Source: a virus. From it: a DNA stretch of 28,937 bases. The position numbers were made by a program, and so were the translations under genes. This document shows, one piece after another, positions 13,806 through 23,170 of this stretch (positions are counted from its first letter, which is position 1; the number at the start of each line of letters is the position of its first letter). Location of the stretch: IMG/VR virus record IMGVR_UViG_3300020185_000194, positions 1 to 28,937 of that record, one strand, 5' to 3'. The notes under the pieces were generated by a model that made no database searches, was not told where the DNA came from, and saw only the letters and a program-made list of their open reading frames with translations.

Positions 13806-14936
13806 ATGGCCGTATATAAATTATTTCCCGAAAAAGATGCTTCTATATATTCTCAATTTCCCTTACTTAATACAGGAGTTGATGAAATATTAGATGTATC
13901 TACTTTTTTTACATCTGCTGATCCACAGGTAAGTAGATTTTTAATTAAATTCTCGCAATCTGAAATAGAGGATGTATTAACTAATAAAATAGGGACGGCT
14001 TCATTTCAATCTAATTTAAAAACTTATATAGCAGATATAACGGGTTTAAACTCTACTACTACTCTAGAAGTTTACCCTGCATCAGGTTCATGGAATATGG
14101 GTACAGGTAGGTACTCTAGTTTGCCTCAAACCCAAAATGGAGTATGTTGGACTTCTAGGTTAAGTGCTAATGATGGAAATTGGCCTACTACTTTTACCCC
14201 ATATGTAACTGCTTCATATCAAACAGCAACTCCTGGGGGAGGGACTTGGTATACAGGTTCTAGTTTAGGTTTAAATGTTACTCAATCCCAAGAATTAAGT
14301 TATTCAAGTGATAAAGATTTAAATGTAGATGTAACTAACACAGTTTTAACTTGGTATAGTGGATCTAATTCTTTAGGAGGATTTTTAAATGATGGATTTA
14401 TAGTTAAACAAAGTAATAGTGATGAATTTGTAGCAAATAGAAATTATGTTACTACAGTAAAATATTTTTCTATAGATACTCATACTATATATCCTCCTGA
14501 GTTAGCGATGAAGTGGAGAGATTATAATTTTAATACAGGGTCTTCAACCAATACTATTATTGATACTACTCAAATGGTAGCCTCTTTAGATAACAACCCA
14601 GGAACTTTTAATAGAGGAAGTATTGAAAAATTTAGAATAAATTGCAGACCTCAATTTCCACAAAGGGTATTTCAAACTGCTTCCTTATATTCTATTAATC
14701 ATTATTTACCTACATCCTCATACTATGCTATAAAGGATTTGGATACTAATGAATTTGTAATAGATTTTGATACTAACTACACTCAAATAAGTGCTGATAA
14801 TAAAAGTAGCTATTTTACTTTATACATGAATGGTCTAGAGCCTGAGAGATATTATCAAGTTTTAATTAAGACTATTTTAGGAGGTGAAACACTCATACTA
14901 AATGATAACTACTATTTTAAGGTAATAAATGGATAA
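13806..14936 (+). CDS. putative baseplate/tail protein with DNRLRE-like domain (376 aa)
   Basis: The N-terminal 110 residues read like a DNRLRE/CBM-type beta-sandwich: KDASIYSQFPLLNTGVDEIL, SRFLIKFSQSEI, then LEVYPASGSWNMGTGR. In secreted proteins that fold often binds polysaccharide, so host-surface glycan contact is possible (inference). The rest is Ser/Tyr/Thr-rich and beta-like. It follows gp6 after nine bases and overlaps the next gene by eight bases. By position it could take the place of T4 gp7 or gp8 partners, but no T4 homology is visible. Confidence 0.55.
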   Translation: MAVYKLFPEKDASIYSQFPLLNTGVDEILDVSTFFTSADPQVSRFLIKFSQSEIEDVLTNKIGTASFQSNLKTYIADITGLNSTTTLEVYPASGSWNMGTGRYSSLPQTQNGVCWTSRLSANDGNWPTTFTPYVTASYQTATPGGGTWYTGSSLGLNVTQSQELSYSSDKDLNVDVTNTVLTWYSGSNSLGGFLNDGFIVKQSNSDEFVANRNYVTTVKYFSIDTHTIYPPELAMKWRDYNFNTGSSTNTIIDTTQMVASLDNNPGTFNRGSIEKFRINCRPQFPQRVFQTASLYSINHYLPTSSYYAIKDLDTNEFVIDFDTNYTQISADNKSSYFTLYMNGLEPERYYQVLIKTILGGETLILNDNYYFKVING

Positions 14937-15312
14937 TTCACTTAAACCATATAACTCAGGGAGTGAACTAAAATTATCTAAGAAGCTTTATAATAAATCT
15001 GCTTATTTAAATGTCATTGACACTCAATTTACTGAATTAGTTCCCCCAACTCCACCTGTTGAGGAACCTGTTAGTGTTGATGAATTTTTTGTATTATACA
15101 ATGATTTATTTTATGAAATTCCAAAAGAAGGTGATATAAATTCACATGAATTTTTAATAAAACAAAGCACAGAATATGTGGGGGCTCAAGGTATTTCAGA
15201 TGAAATACAAGCCCTTTTTGATGAAATTACTGTTTTAAGAGAAGAAAATCTTGAATTACAACAAAATATTATAGATTTAACAACTGATGATAACACTAAC
15301 TCCACTAGCTAA
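14929..15312 (+). CDS. hypothetical baseplate-linked protein with coiled-coil tail (127 aa)
   Basis: The protein has a basic start, a Pro-rich linker (ELVPPTPPVEEPVSVDEF) and a C-terminal acidic coiled coil (about 93-117, DEIQALFDEITVLREENLEL). It overlaps the previous gene by eight bases and the following giant gene by 26 bases, the longest overlap in the window, so it is tightly co-translated with its neighbours. It probably bridges baseplate parts; no family is recognised. Confidence 0.55.
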   Translation: MDNSLKPYNSGSELKLSKKLYNKSAYLNVIDTQFTELVPPTPPVEEPVSVDEFFVLYNDLFYEIPKEGDINSHEFLIKQSTEYVGAQGISDEIQALFDEITVLREENLELQQNIIDLTTDDNTNSTS

Positions 15313-18300
15313 TCCCGAAGGAGCTACCCAACAAGAATATAATGCTTCCCAAGAAGTACTTATTCCTGTAATAAACTCCTCTTCAGAATTTAATCCTGTA
15401 ACGGATCAAGTTATTTTCTCTGTGGAAACAGTTACTGGTGATTTATTGTCAAGTGGGAAGGTTTCTAACTTTAGTATTAGAAATTATGAAAATACATTAA
15501 ACGAAGAAAGTATATCTTCTGTTGTTGTCTTCCCTGTTAGGGATATTGAAAAAGTTGGATATAATGAAGGAATTTATAATGTATATTATAATTTTTATCA
15601 GACAGCTTTAAAATCAGATGAATATAGTTATTTTATCCAAACTATATCTCCTAGTAGAACAGAAATAAGATTATCGGTAAATAATGTTCCTAATAATGAG
15701 GTAGAAGAATTAGTTCAAAACTTTAGTTCTTCATTAAAAGTAGAAGGGTTATTTAAGGATTTTTATGTTGAAATTGGTAATTCATACTACATAGCTAATA
15801 ACATCCTTTTAGATACTTCTACTGAGGAGTATAGCATTTTAATCAAATTATATCAACCTCTACCTAATTCTATTGAGGTTGATGACCAACTTAGAGTAGT
15901 ACTTGAATCAGCAGAAACAGTAGGGTTTAATTTAGTACTACCTCCTACCCCTATTATTATTGAAGAAGATATTCAACAAATAAAGGGTCCTAATTTTAGC
16001 TATCAATTATCGGATCAAACTAATAACTCTACAGTTCAACAAGATTATACTTCTTTAGAACAAAGTACCCAATTAACTTCTTCATATAATGAACTCCAAA
16101 ATGTTCTTAACCAAAAGGGCATAACAGTTAATGTAGATTATACTAATTTTGATAACTTTATTCATTTTAGTTCTGCTTATCAAAGAATATTAAATTTCTA
16201 TTATAAAGTAGGTCAAATAGAATCTTACCAAAATAGTATAGATATTTTAACAGGAGTATCATCTCCTGGGGGTAATGTATCTTCTTCTTTAGGAGTTTAT
16301 CAAAATCAAATTACGGATGTAATTAAAAATTTTGATGGGTATGAAAATTACTTGTATTATACCTCAGGAGCTTTAGCTTATCCTAAATCTAATTCCACTC
16401 AACCTTATAATCTTCAATCAACAGGAAGTGCTGAAGTAATAAATTGGATGGGGAGTGCTAATGAATCTTCTGCTTATTATGGGGGTAGATTATATACTGC
16501 TTCATTTTATGATGAAGAAAATCAAGATAATTTATGTAATACAATTCCTACTTATTTAAGGGAAGATCCTGCAAATGAAGGATACGAATTGTTTTTAAAT
16601 ATGATAGGTCAACATTTTGATATATTATATTCTTATATAAACACTTTAACTGATAGGTTTAATAATGATAATAGGTTAGATTATGGTATTTCTAAAGATT
16701 TAGTAGCAGATGCCCTAAGAGGAGCGGGACTAAAATTATACCAAAATAACTTCTCATCAGATGATTTATACTCAGCATTATTAGGTATAAATGCTTCAGG
16801 AAGTTTACTACCTCCTACAGGCTCAGAAGTAATTACTAATTATATTACTGCTTCTAATGATGCTTATCCTTTAGAAAACATAAATAAATCTACATACAAA
16901 CGTTTATATCACAATTTACCTTATCTTTTAAATAAAAAAGGTACAGTAGAAGGTTTAAGGGCACTTATTAATTGCTTTGGTATACCTGATACAATTTTAA
17001 GGATATCCGAGTTTGGGGGAAAGGATAAAAATAATACAAACGATTGGGATTATTTTCAAAACCAATTTAATTATGCTGCTTACGTTAGTAGTTCTTCTAC
17101 TAGCAATCATATAGAAATACCATGGAATGTAAATACTGCTTGGGATAGTTATGATGACAATCCTGAATCTATATTTTTTAGATTCCAAGCAGGAAATAAT
17201 TTACCATCAGAGGACAAATATAGTATAGTTTCTTTTAATGAAGGGGCTGCTAATTTTTATGTAACTTTAGATTACACAGGTTCAGGATATAGTAGTGCAT
17301 CATACTCAGGCGCAATACCATCTGCTTCTAATGAATACGCTAAATTATCTTTATGGGATGGTACAACTAAACTTACTAGTGTTGATGCACCTTTTTATGA
17401 TGGAAATTGGTGGGGTGTTCATGCTGCTAGAGAAGAAGGAGCCTCGGGTAATAGTGTTGATGTAATTTTAAGAGCAGCTAATTCTATATATAATGGAAAT
17501 GATGGTTTTAAAATAGGATTTACTACTAGCAGTGTTGTAAATACAACATTTACAGCATGGATTAACCCTACATTTGCGGCACTTAATTTTCCTTATAATA
17601 ATAATAATAGTGTTACCTTAGGAGGAAATGCTTATTATGGGTTAACAGGATCCTTCCAAGAAATAAGATTTTATAATGTAACCCAAAGTGAAGCTGCATT
17701 TCATGATTATGTAATGAATCCTTATTCTATTGAGGGGGTTCATGTTTCATCATCTGCAGATAATCTTATATTTAGAGCTCCTTTAGGTAGTGAATTAAGT
17801 ACTAGCACAGGTACTTTAACTTCAATTCATCCTAAAGTAACAGGTTCATATATTACTAGTTCTTTTTTGAGTAATAATAATAACTATACTGTTAATTCTG
17901 ATGTAGTATTCTATCCTCAAACTGAAGTCATATATTATGATCAACCTGCAGTCGGTATCAAAAATCGTATTTCTGAGAAAATTAGAAGTCAAGATTTAGT
18001 TTTACCTGCTACAGGAAGTACTTTATCCCCTTATAGAAGTATTCAACAAAACTACCCACAAAGTAGTAGTGCTTATACTAGAGATGTAAATTATGTTGAA
18101 GTAGCATTTTCACCACAAAATGAGATCAATGATGACATTAATGCTTCCCTAGGATACTTTAATATAGGGGATTATATCGGAGACCCCCGATTATTGTCGC
18201 AGTCTGTCACCTCATATCCTGAATTGGATAGATTACGAGATACTTACTTTGAAAAATATTCTAGCAATTATAATTGGACAGATTATATAAGACTTATTAA

Positions 18301-18919
18301 GTATTTTGATAATTCTCTTTTCAAAATGATTAAAGATTTTATCCCAGCTAGTACTTCACTAGCTTCAGGGGTAGTAATTAAACAACATTTACTTGAAAGA
18401 AATAGAGTTCCACTTCCTGAAGTATCTTACTCAGAACCTTATTACACAGGATCTATAGAATCGGGATTTATAAGTGGTAGTACGGGGGGTGGATTTAATA
18501 ATGTTAATACTTTAGCAAATAGTCCTGAGAATGTTGATTTTCATTCTCAATCCTTATTCAATCCTGTATCCCCCTTTGTAACCCAAAGTTGGTCATCTTC
18601 AGTAGATACACCTGTAGGACCTCAAATTATAATTCATACTACCCAAGAAGAATTTTATGATGGAGAGTTTAGTGGTAGTGAATTTGTAGCTACTACAGGA
18701 GAATTAAATGATGAAAATACTGTTAAAAAACCTTCTACTTTAGAAATAAATTATGATATTATTTTTTATACTAGTAGTGTAACTCCATCTTCTCCATTTT
18801 TAAATGCACGTTCTATACCAAAACAAGGAGAAATATATTTATGGTATGATACTGGTAGTTTCTTAGATACAGGGGAAGGAAGTCCATTAGGACCTCAATC
18901 AGGATTTACCGGAGGATAA
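15287..18919 (+). CDS. large baseplate wedge/tail protein with LamG-like insertion (1210 aa)
   Basis: This is the largest gene here. A central segment at about 540-581 (YLLNKKGTVEGLRALINCFG followed by IPDTILRISEFGGKD) is of the tail protein I / wedge type. Immediately after it, residues about 605-815 look like a LamG/concanavalin-type sandwich, with FFRFQAGNNLPSEDKYSIVS at the start and SFQEIRFYNVTQSEAAFHDY near the end, a fold that often binds sugars. GSLLPPTGSEVI at 505-516 repeats a motif of gp25. Size and place after gp6 suggest the counterpart of T4 gp7 (1032 residues), but this is positional inference. Start 15287 lies inside the previous gene; the next in-frame choices would cut conserved-looking sequence little, so the exact start is uncertain. 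Confidence 0.65.
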   Translation: MITLTPLANPEGATQQEYNASQEVLIPVINSSSEFNPVTDQVIFSVETVTGDLLSSGKVSNFSIRNYENTLNEESISSVVVFPVRDIEKVGYNEGIYNVYYNFYQTALKSDEYSYFIQTISPSRTEIRLSVNNVPNNEVEELVQNFSSSLKVEGLFKDFYVEIGNSYYIANNILLDTSTEEYSILIKLYQPLPNSIEVDDQLRVVLESAETVGFNLVLPPTPIIIEEDIQQIKGPNFSYQLSDQTNNSTVQQDYTSLEQSTQLTSSYNELQNVLNQKGITVNVDYTNFDNFIHFSSAYQRILNFYYKVGQIESYQNSIDILTGVSSPGGNVSSSLGVYQNQITDVIKNFDGYENYLYYTSGALAYPKSNSTQPYNLQSTGSAEVINWMGSANESSAYYGGRLYTASFYDEENQDNLCNTIPTYLREDPANEGYELFLNMIGQHFDILYSYINTLTDRFNNDNRLDYGISKDLVADALRGAGLKLYQNNFSSDDLYSALLGINASGSLLPPTGSEVITNYITASNDAYPLENINKSTYKRLYHNLPYLLNKKGTVEGLRALINCFGIPDTILRISEFGGKDKNNTNDWDYFQNQFNYAAYVSSSSTSNHIEIPWNVNTAWDSYDDNPESIFFRFQAGNNLPSEDKYSIVSFNEGAANFYVTLDYTGSGYSSASYSGAIPSASNEYAKLSLWDGTTKLTSVDAPFYDGNWWGVHAAREEGASGNSVDVILRAANSIYNGNDGFKIGFTTSSVVNTTFTAWINPTFAALNFPYNNNNSVTLGGNAYYGLTGSFQEIRFYNVTQSEAAFHDYVMNPYSIEGVHVSSSADNLIFRAPLGSELSTSTGTLTSIHPKVTGSYITSSFLSNNNNYTVNSDVVFYPQTEVIYYDQPAVGIKNRISEKIRSQDLVLPATGSTLSPYRSIQQNYPQSSSAYTRDVNYVEVAFSPQNEINDDINASLGYFNIGDYIGDPRLLSQSVTSYPELDRLRDTYFEKYSSNYNWTDYIRLIKYFDNSLFKMIKDFIPASTSLASGVVIKQHLLERNRVPLPEVSYSEPYYTGSIESGFISGSTGGGFNNVNTLANSPENVDFHSQSLFNPVSPFVTQSWSSSVDTPVGPQIIIHTTQEEFYDGEFSGSEFVATTGELNDENTVKKPSTLEINYDIIFYTSSVTPSSPFLNARSIPKQGEIYLWYDTGSFLDTGEGSPLGPQSGFTGG

Positions 18920-18931
18920 AAATAATAAAAA

Positions 18932-19963
18932 ATGGCAGCAGCACCACCACCACCAGAATATGGTCAAACCTTTACAAAAGGGGTAAAATATATTAAAGTT
19001 AATAAACTTGATAAAGATGGGGAAGACTTTGGATCTCAACTAAATGCTGCTGATAATATTGAAATTAACTATCCTGATATAGGTCCAACTCAATATAATA
19101 TTTTAACTACTCAAGAACAGGATGGGTGTTATTTAATGGGAGTTATTCCTGTTGAAAATACTTCTTCACTTAATAATGTTAAAAATTTAGATCTTAATAT
19201 ATTTAAAGCCCCTGTATCTAAAACTTTAGATCAATTAGAAGTAGCAGTGTGGAATCCTGGTAATGATGGGGGGTTATTTGTTGCGGGTGGAAATGGGGGT
19301 GGGTATTATGATGATGCTACTGATCTTTTGGATTTTAATTTAGCAAATACTCCTACATCTGTAACTTCTAGTATAACCGTAAGTAATGTAGTGGGATCAC
19401 CTATTTATCTTTCAGTTTTAATACCTGAAACAAGTGTTAATGCTTGGGTTGAAGGAATTCCTATTAATCTTTGGGAAAATTATGGAATACAGCTTTTAAA
19501 TGTACTTTCTATAACTGGGGCAGGTACCCAAACTATTAGCGCTCAAAGTAGTTTAAATGATAATTTTGGTGGTAGATACTATTTTGGAGGGGTAAATTTT
19601 AGTTTATTTGGGGGGTCTTTTACTATTATTCAAGTAATAGAAGAAATTAACCAATCTACCATACAACCTCCTCAGGTCTCCAATCCTATATTAATTAATA
19701 TTAATCCTTCAGTAAATCAATTTGAATGGTCTGATTATAATGCTGTTTTTGGGAATGTTGATATGCCTCAATACTCTCAAACTTTTATGCAAATAGATTA
19801 TAATACAGGAGGTACAATTCCTACTAATTTTGAATTATTATATAATGGATCAGCCGTTAAGGCATCCATTCAGGATTCAAATTATACCCAAAGAGGATGG
19901 TCTAATGGTAGGTATAATGGAAGTAGTAATAGTTCAATAGATTTTAATACTTATACAAAATAA
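18932..19963 (+). CDS. putative tail/baseplate structural protein (343 aa)
   Basis: The product opens with MAAAPPPPEYGQTFTKGV, is Gly/Asn/Ser-rich and beta-like, and ends with NYTQRGWSNGRYNGSSNSS. It has no catalytic motif, signal or membrane span. The ATG follows an A-rich run without Shine-Dalgarno pairing; the GGAGG about 16 bases upstream belongs to the end of the previous gene. It overlaps the next gene in TAATG. A structural role is inferred from composition and from its place inside the tail block. Confidence 0.55.
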   Translation: MAAAPPPPEYGQTFTKGVKYIKVNKLDKDGEDFGSQLNAADNIEINYPDIGPTQYNILTTQEQDGCYLMGVIPVENTSSLNNVKNLDLNIFKAPVSKTLDQLEVAVWNPGNDGGLFVAGGNGGGYYDDATDLLDFNLANTPTSVTSSITVSNVVGSPIYLSVLIPETSVNAWVEGIPINLWENYGIQLLNVLSITGAGTQTISAQSSLNDNFGGRYYFGGVNFSLFGGSFTIIQVIEEINQSTIQPPQVSNPILININPSVNQFEWSDYNAVFGNVDMPQYSQTFMQIDYNTGGTIPTNFELLYNGSAVKASIQDSNYTQRGWSNGRYNGSSNSSIDFNTYTK

Positions 19964-21420
19964 TGCCATTAGCACCATCACCATCTGCATTACCAGTTAA
20001 TGATATAACTGTTTCGGTTGAACAAGAACAATTAAATAATTTTTTAGGCTCTGTAAATGGGGCTTTGGGAGGTTTACCTGTTGCTGAAAGGAATCAAAGT
20101 TATTTTGCAGTATTTATTGGGGCAGGAGGTACAGGACCTGAGATTATAGATCAAACTGCATATTTTATTACTTATTTAGTTGATGAAAATGGTAATGTAA
20201 GTAAGCCCTCTGAAGATTATGATTCTTTAAATAATTTAAATCAAAATTTTGAAATTGGGAGAAACGTAATTGTTAGAAATGATGCTGCAAGTGCTGTAAA
20301 TGGTCAGTTAGTAGGGAGGAAAAAAATTGCAGCAATTGGTAAACAAGAACCTATTTTATATTCTCAAACCGGATCTAGTATAGGGGCTAATGTTAATTCT
20401 CTTAATTTTGACAGTGCTATAGATACAAATATTGTTCCAAGAGCTTTATTTTGGATGAATAAAGGAGCAGCTGCTATTAGTGATGGAGCTAATTCATTTA
20501 GTACTTATAATGCACCATTCCAATCTCCAGAAGCTACAGTAGCAACTGTAGATGCAACTGCGGGTACTTATACTGTAACTAATTTAAATGTTTCTCCTGC
20601 AGATGAAATACAAAATGTAATATTTTCAATAAGTACCCAATTAGAAAGTTGGAATGATGAAACAGTTTCAGGGGAAATCCAATTAACAAAGGATGGAGAT
20701 GTAATTGGTACTGTCTTACCTTTTGATTTACAACCCGCTCCTTCTACAGGTAATCCTTTTATTCAGGATTTTACCCATTTAATACAAGTACAAGCAGCTG
20801 ATTTAGCAGGAGGTGTATTTAAGGCTCAAATAACCATGAATTTACCAGATGGTGCAACTAGCCAATTACAAATTAATTATCTTAACTTTAAAGTAACTAA
20901 TCAAAACCCTGAAACTACTGTTCCTGCTACTGATTTGCCATTTTGGAATAGATCCGATACTAATACATGGGTAACCGCATCAAACGAAATTTCTTTAAAT
21001 TATGGGAATACTCAAAATTCCCAAAATGTATTAAATGAAATTGAGCCTGGTTTTAATTTTTCTCCTGTTACTATACCTTTTACTGTTACCCCAGGTGATA
21101 GAATTAGGTTTGGATATAATAAGGAAAATGATTATACTATCTATGAAGTAATAGAACCTTCACAAGATGTTGATGGTAGATTAAAATTAAGACTTAATTC
21201 ACCTCCACCACCTTCTAATACTTTAAACAGCTTTGTTTTACATAAAGTAGATGTTAATAATCCTGTTTATATAATTTTAGATGTTCCCAAAATAGGAGGA
21301 ACAAATGGTTTTAATGGTATTATACTACCAGAATACCCAACTAAAAAATTAAGAAAAAATTTAGATAATATAATCCTTAATTTAAAAGAAAGAGGAATAA
21401 TAACAGATAACGAAACTTAA
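19963..21420 (+). CDS. putative tail structural protein (485 aa)
   Basis: This beta-rich, acidic protein starts MPLAPSPSALPVNDITVSVE. Its N-terminal half contains a domain with YFAVFIGAGGTGPEIIDQTA; its C-terminal third has RIRFGYNKENDYTIYEVIEP and ends in a helical basic segment (KKLRKNLDNIILNLKERGII) that could anchor it to a partner. It is coupled to the previous gene (TAATG), and both share Pro-rich starts. I do not recognise a named family. Confidence 0.55.
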   Translation: MPLAPSPSALPVNDITVSVEQEQLNNFLGSVNGALGGLPVAERNQSYFAVFIGAGGTGPEIIDQTAYFITYLVDENGNVSKPSEDYDSLNNLNQNFEIGRNVIVRNDAASAVNGQLVGRKKIAAIGKQEPILYSQTGSSIGANVNSLNFDSAIDTNIVPRALFWMNKGAAAISDGANSFSTYNAPFQSPEATVATVDATAGTYTVTNLNVSPADEIQNVIFSISTQLESWNDETVSGEIQLTKDGDVIGTVLPFDLQPAPSTGNPFIQDFTHLIQVQAADLAGGVFKAQITMNLPDGATSQLQINYLNFKVTNQNPETTVPATDLPFWNRSDTNTWVTASNEISLNYGNTQNSQNVLNEIEPGFNFSPVTIPFTVTPGDRIRFGYNKENDYTIYEVIEPSQDVDGRLKLRLNSPPPPSNTLNSFVLHKVDVNNPVYIILDVPKIGGTNGFNGIILPEYPTKKLRKNLDNIILNLKERGIITDNET

Positions 21421-21428
21421 AAATAATA

Positions 21429-21452
21429 ATATTTATAACCACATATTTATAA
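21429..21452 (+). promoter_or_regulatory. doubled late-promoter-like ATATTTATAA
   Basis: Two exact ATATTTATAA copies (21429-21438 and 21443-21452) lie 14 bases apart, before the ATG at 21456. This is the only doubled site and would begin a second late subunit holding the paralogous tail proteins and the fibres. Confidence 0.45.
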
Positions 21453-21455
21453 ACA

Positions 21456-22115
21456 ATGGGATATTTAAATAATTCGGTAGTAACAGTAGATGCTATCTTA
21501 ACAAACAAAGGCAGAGAACTCTTAGCAAGAGGTGATGGTTCTTTTAGAATCACTCAATTTGCTCTTTCGGATGATGAAATTGATTATACTTTATATAATC
21601 CAACTCATCCTTCAGGAAGTGCTTTTTATGGTCAAGCTATAGAAAACATGCCTTTATTAGAGGCTTTTCCTGAAACTACTCAAAATTTAAGATATAAATT
21701 AGTAACTTTACCTAGAGGTACAGCTAAAATGCCTGTATTAGATTTAGGTTTTTCTCAAGTTACTTTAAAACAAGGTGCTTCATTAGCAATTACACCACAA
21801 ACTTTAAATTACTTAGGTAATAACCAAGTATTTGAAGCTAATGGGTACACAGCTACTATAGCTGATGTTAGAGTATTAAATACATTTAATGGTGTAGGAA
21901 TTCAAACAGAAGGTGCTGTAGCCCTAAATCAAACAGAAACATTAGGTACTAACGTTTCAAGTACAGTTGTTGGTACAACTATTAATATGACAGCTACTAC
22001 AGTAAATACTTTATTTGGGTCAAATACTGAATTAAATACTACCTTACAGGTTATTGGAAGAGATAGTGGAGCTAGAATAACCATCCCAATAAAAATTACA
22101 AAAACTAACGCATAA
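21456..22115 (+). CDS. conserved tail/virion protein (219 aa)
   Basis: The N-terminal 70 residues are distinctive: MGYLNNSVVTVDAILTNKGR, ELLARGDGSFRITQFALSDD, then EIDYTLYNP, which reads like a compact alpha/beta domain. Residues beyond 100 are beta-rich, with many Thr and Asn. It has no enzyme motif. It has its own doubled upstream motif and is coupled to the next gene by TAATG. It is probably a virion protein made in quantity; the exact place in the tail is unknown. Confidence 0.6.
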   Translation: MGYLNNSVVTVDAILTNKGRELLARGDGSFRITQFALSDDEIDYTLYNPTHPSGSAFYGQAIENMPLLEAFPETTQNLRYKLVTLPRGTAKMPVLDLGFSQVTLKQGASLAITPQTLNYLGNNQVFEANGYTATIADVRVLNTFNGVGIQTEGAVALNQTETLGTNVSSTVVGTTINMTATTVNTLFGSNTELNTTLQVIGRDSGARITIPIKITKTNA

Positions 22116-23167
22116 TGTCATTTACTAGACTTTCTCCTGACGACTTTTTAATTAGTGCTGATAGTGTTACTGCAGGTGCCTGGACTGGTAATGTTCCTAC
22201 ATTAACTAGCTTTAATACCTCCTCAGTTCAAGTAGCTTCAACAAGCGGAAATTATTATTTAAATATATACCAAACAGGTTCTACTCAAACCGCTGCAGAA
22301 ATACAATTTAATATTGCTTTTGGGGATGCTGCAGGATCTGGGTCATTATTATATGATGCTGGGATTAATGGTAAATCATTTACTTCTACAGTTTACGGGC
22401 AATGGCAAAATATTGTTTTAGGAGATGAAAATAACCAATTTATATTCGGAGGTGTAACTCCTGTTACTCAAAGTTTTTATGCTATTTCAGTAGAAAGAAG
22501 TAAATATAAAGGTAGCATATTTCCTGGGACTTTGGCCTTAACAATTCAAAGTTCAAGTGCAGGAGGTAACTTTGATCTTCAATTAACTGATAATAGTAAT
22601 GATGTTTCAACTACTGTATTTAATGAAGCAGGAAGAGTATTCCAGATAGTATCAGGATCAGCAGGTAAAGCAATAGGATCAGGAGCAACTCCTTCAGATG
22701 CAGTTGCTAATGGGATGACTGCATCAGGCTCTTATGGATTATTTTTACCCGATGTTGGGGCTATAATTTTAAATGCAACAGCTTTAGGTTTAGAATCAAG
22801 TGGAGGAGGTGTTGGATTAAATACTTTATATAATTCAAATACAACAGATAATAATCCTGCTATATTATATAATGCCATATCAGCTTCAGGGAATTTTACT
22901 TTAAATAGTCAAGAAAATATAACTTCAGATTATGTTTTTGTAAGAGCAAAAAATAGCCAATTTAATTATTCTTCAAACCCTTCATTTATATCAGGTTCTA
23001 CAGGAGAAGTGCTTTATAATAACTTTATAAATGCCCCACAAACTTTTGTTACAACTATAGGGATGTATAATGATGAAAATGAGCTATTAGCAGTAGCTAA
23101 ATTAAGCAAACCCCTTATTAAAGACTTTACAAAAGAAGCACTCGTTAGAGTTAAGTTAGATTTCTAA
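22115..23167 (+). CDS. tail structural protein, paralogue 1 of a pair (350 aa)
   Basis: This protein and the next (23171) are diverged copies. Shared landmarks are VYGQ...ILGD..NQ near the first third, a K(Y/L)YG-x-I-x-P segment, and above all the C-terminal domain: NYSSNPSFISGSTGEVLYNN, then VTTIGMYNDENELLAVAKLS and KP. It is Ser/Gly/Thr-rich and lacks catalytic motifs, so a structural role is likely. The gene is coupled upstream by TAATG; its stop lies three bases before the next start. The duplication may allow a hetero-oligomeric ring or collar (inference). Confidence 0.6.
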   Translation: MSFTRLSPDDFLISADSVTAGAWTGNVPTLTSFNTSSVQVASTSGNYYLNIYQTGSTQTAAEIQFNIAFGDAAGSGSLLYDAGINGKSFTSTVYGQWQNIVLGDENNQFIFGGVTPVTQSFYAISVERSKYKGSIFPGTLALTIQSSSAGGNFDLQLTDNSNDVSTTVFNEAGRVFQIVSGSAGKAIGSGATPSDAVANGMTASGSYGLFLPDVGAIILNATALGLESSGGGVGLNTLYNSNTTDNNPAILYNAISASGNFTLNSQENITSDYVFVRAKNSQFNYSSNPSFISGSTGEVLYNNFINAPQTFVTTIGMYNDENELLAVAKLSKPLIKDFTKEALVRVKLDF

Positions 23168-23170
23168 TGA

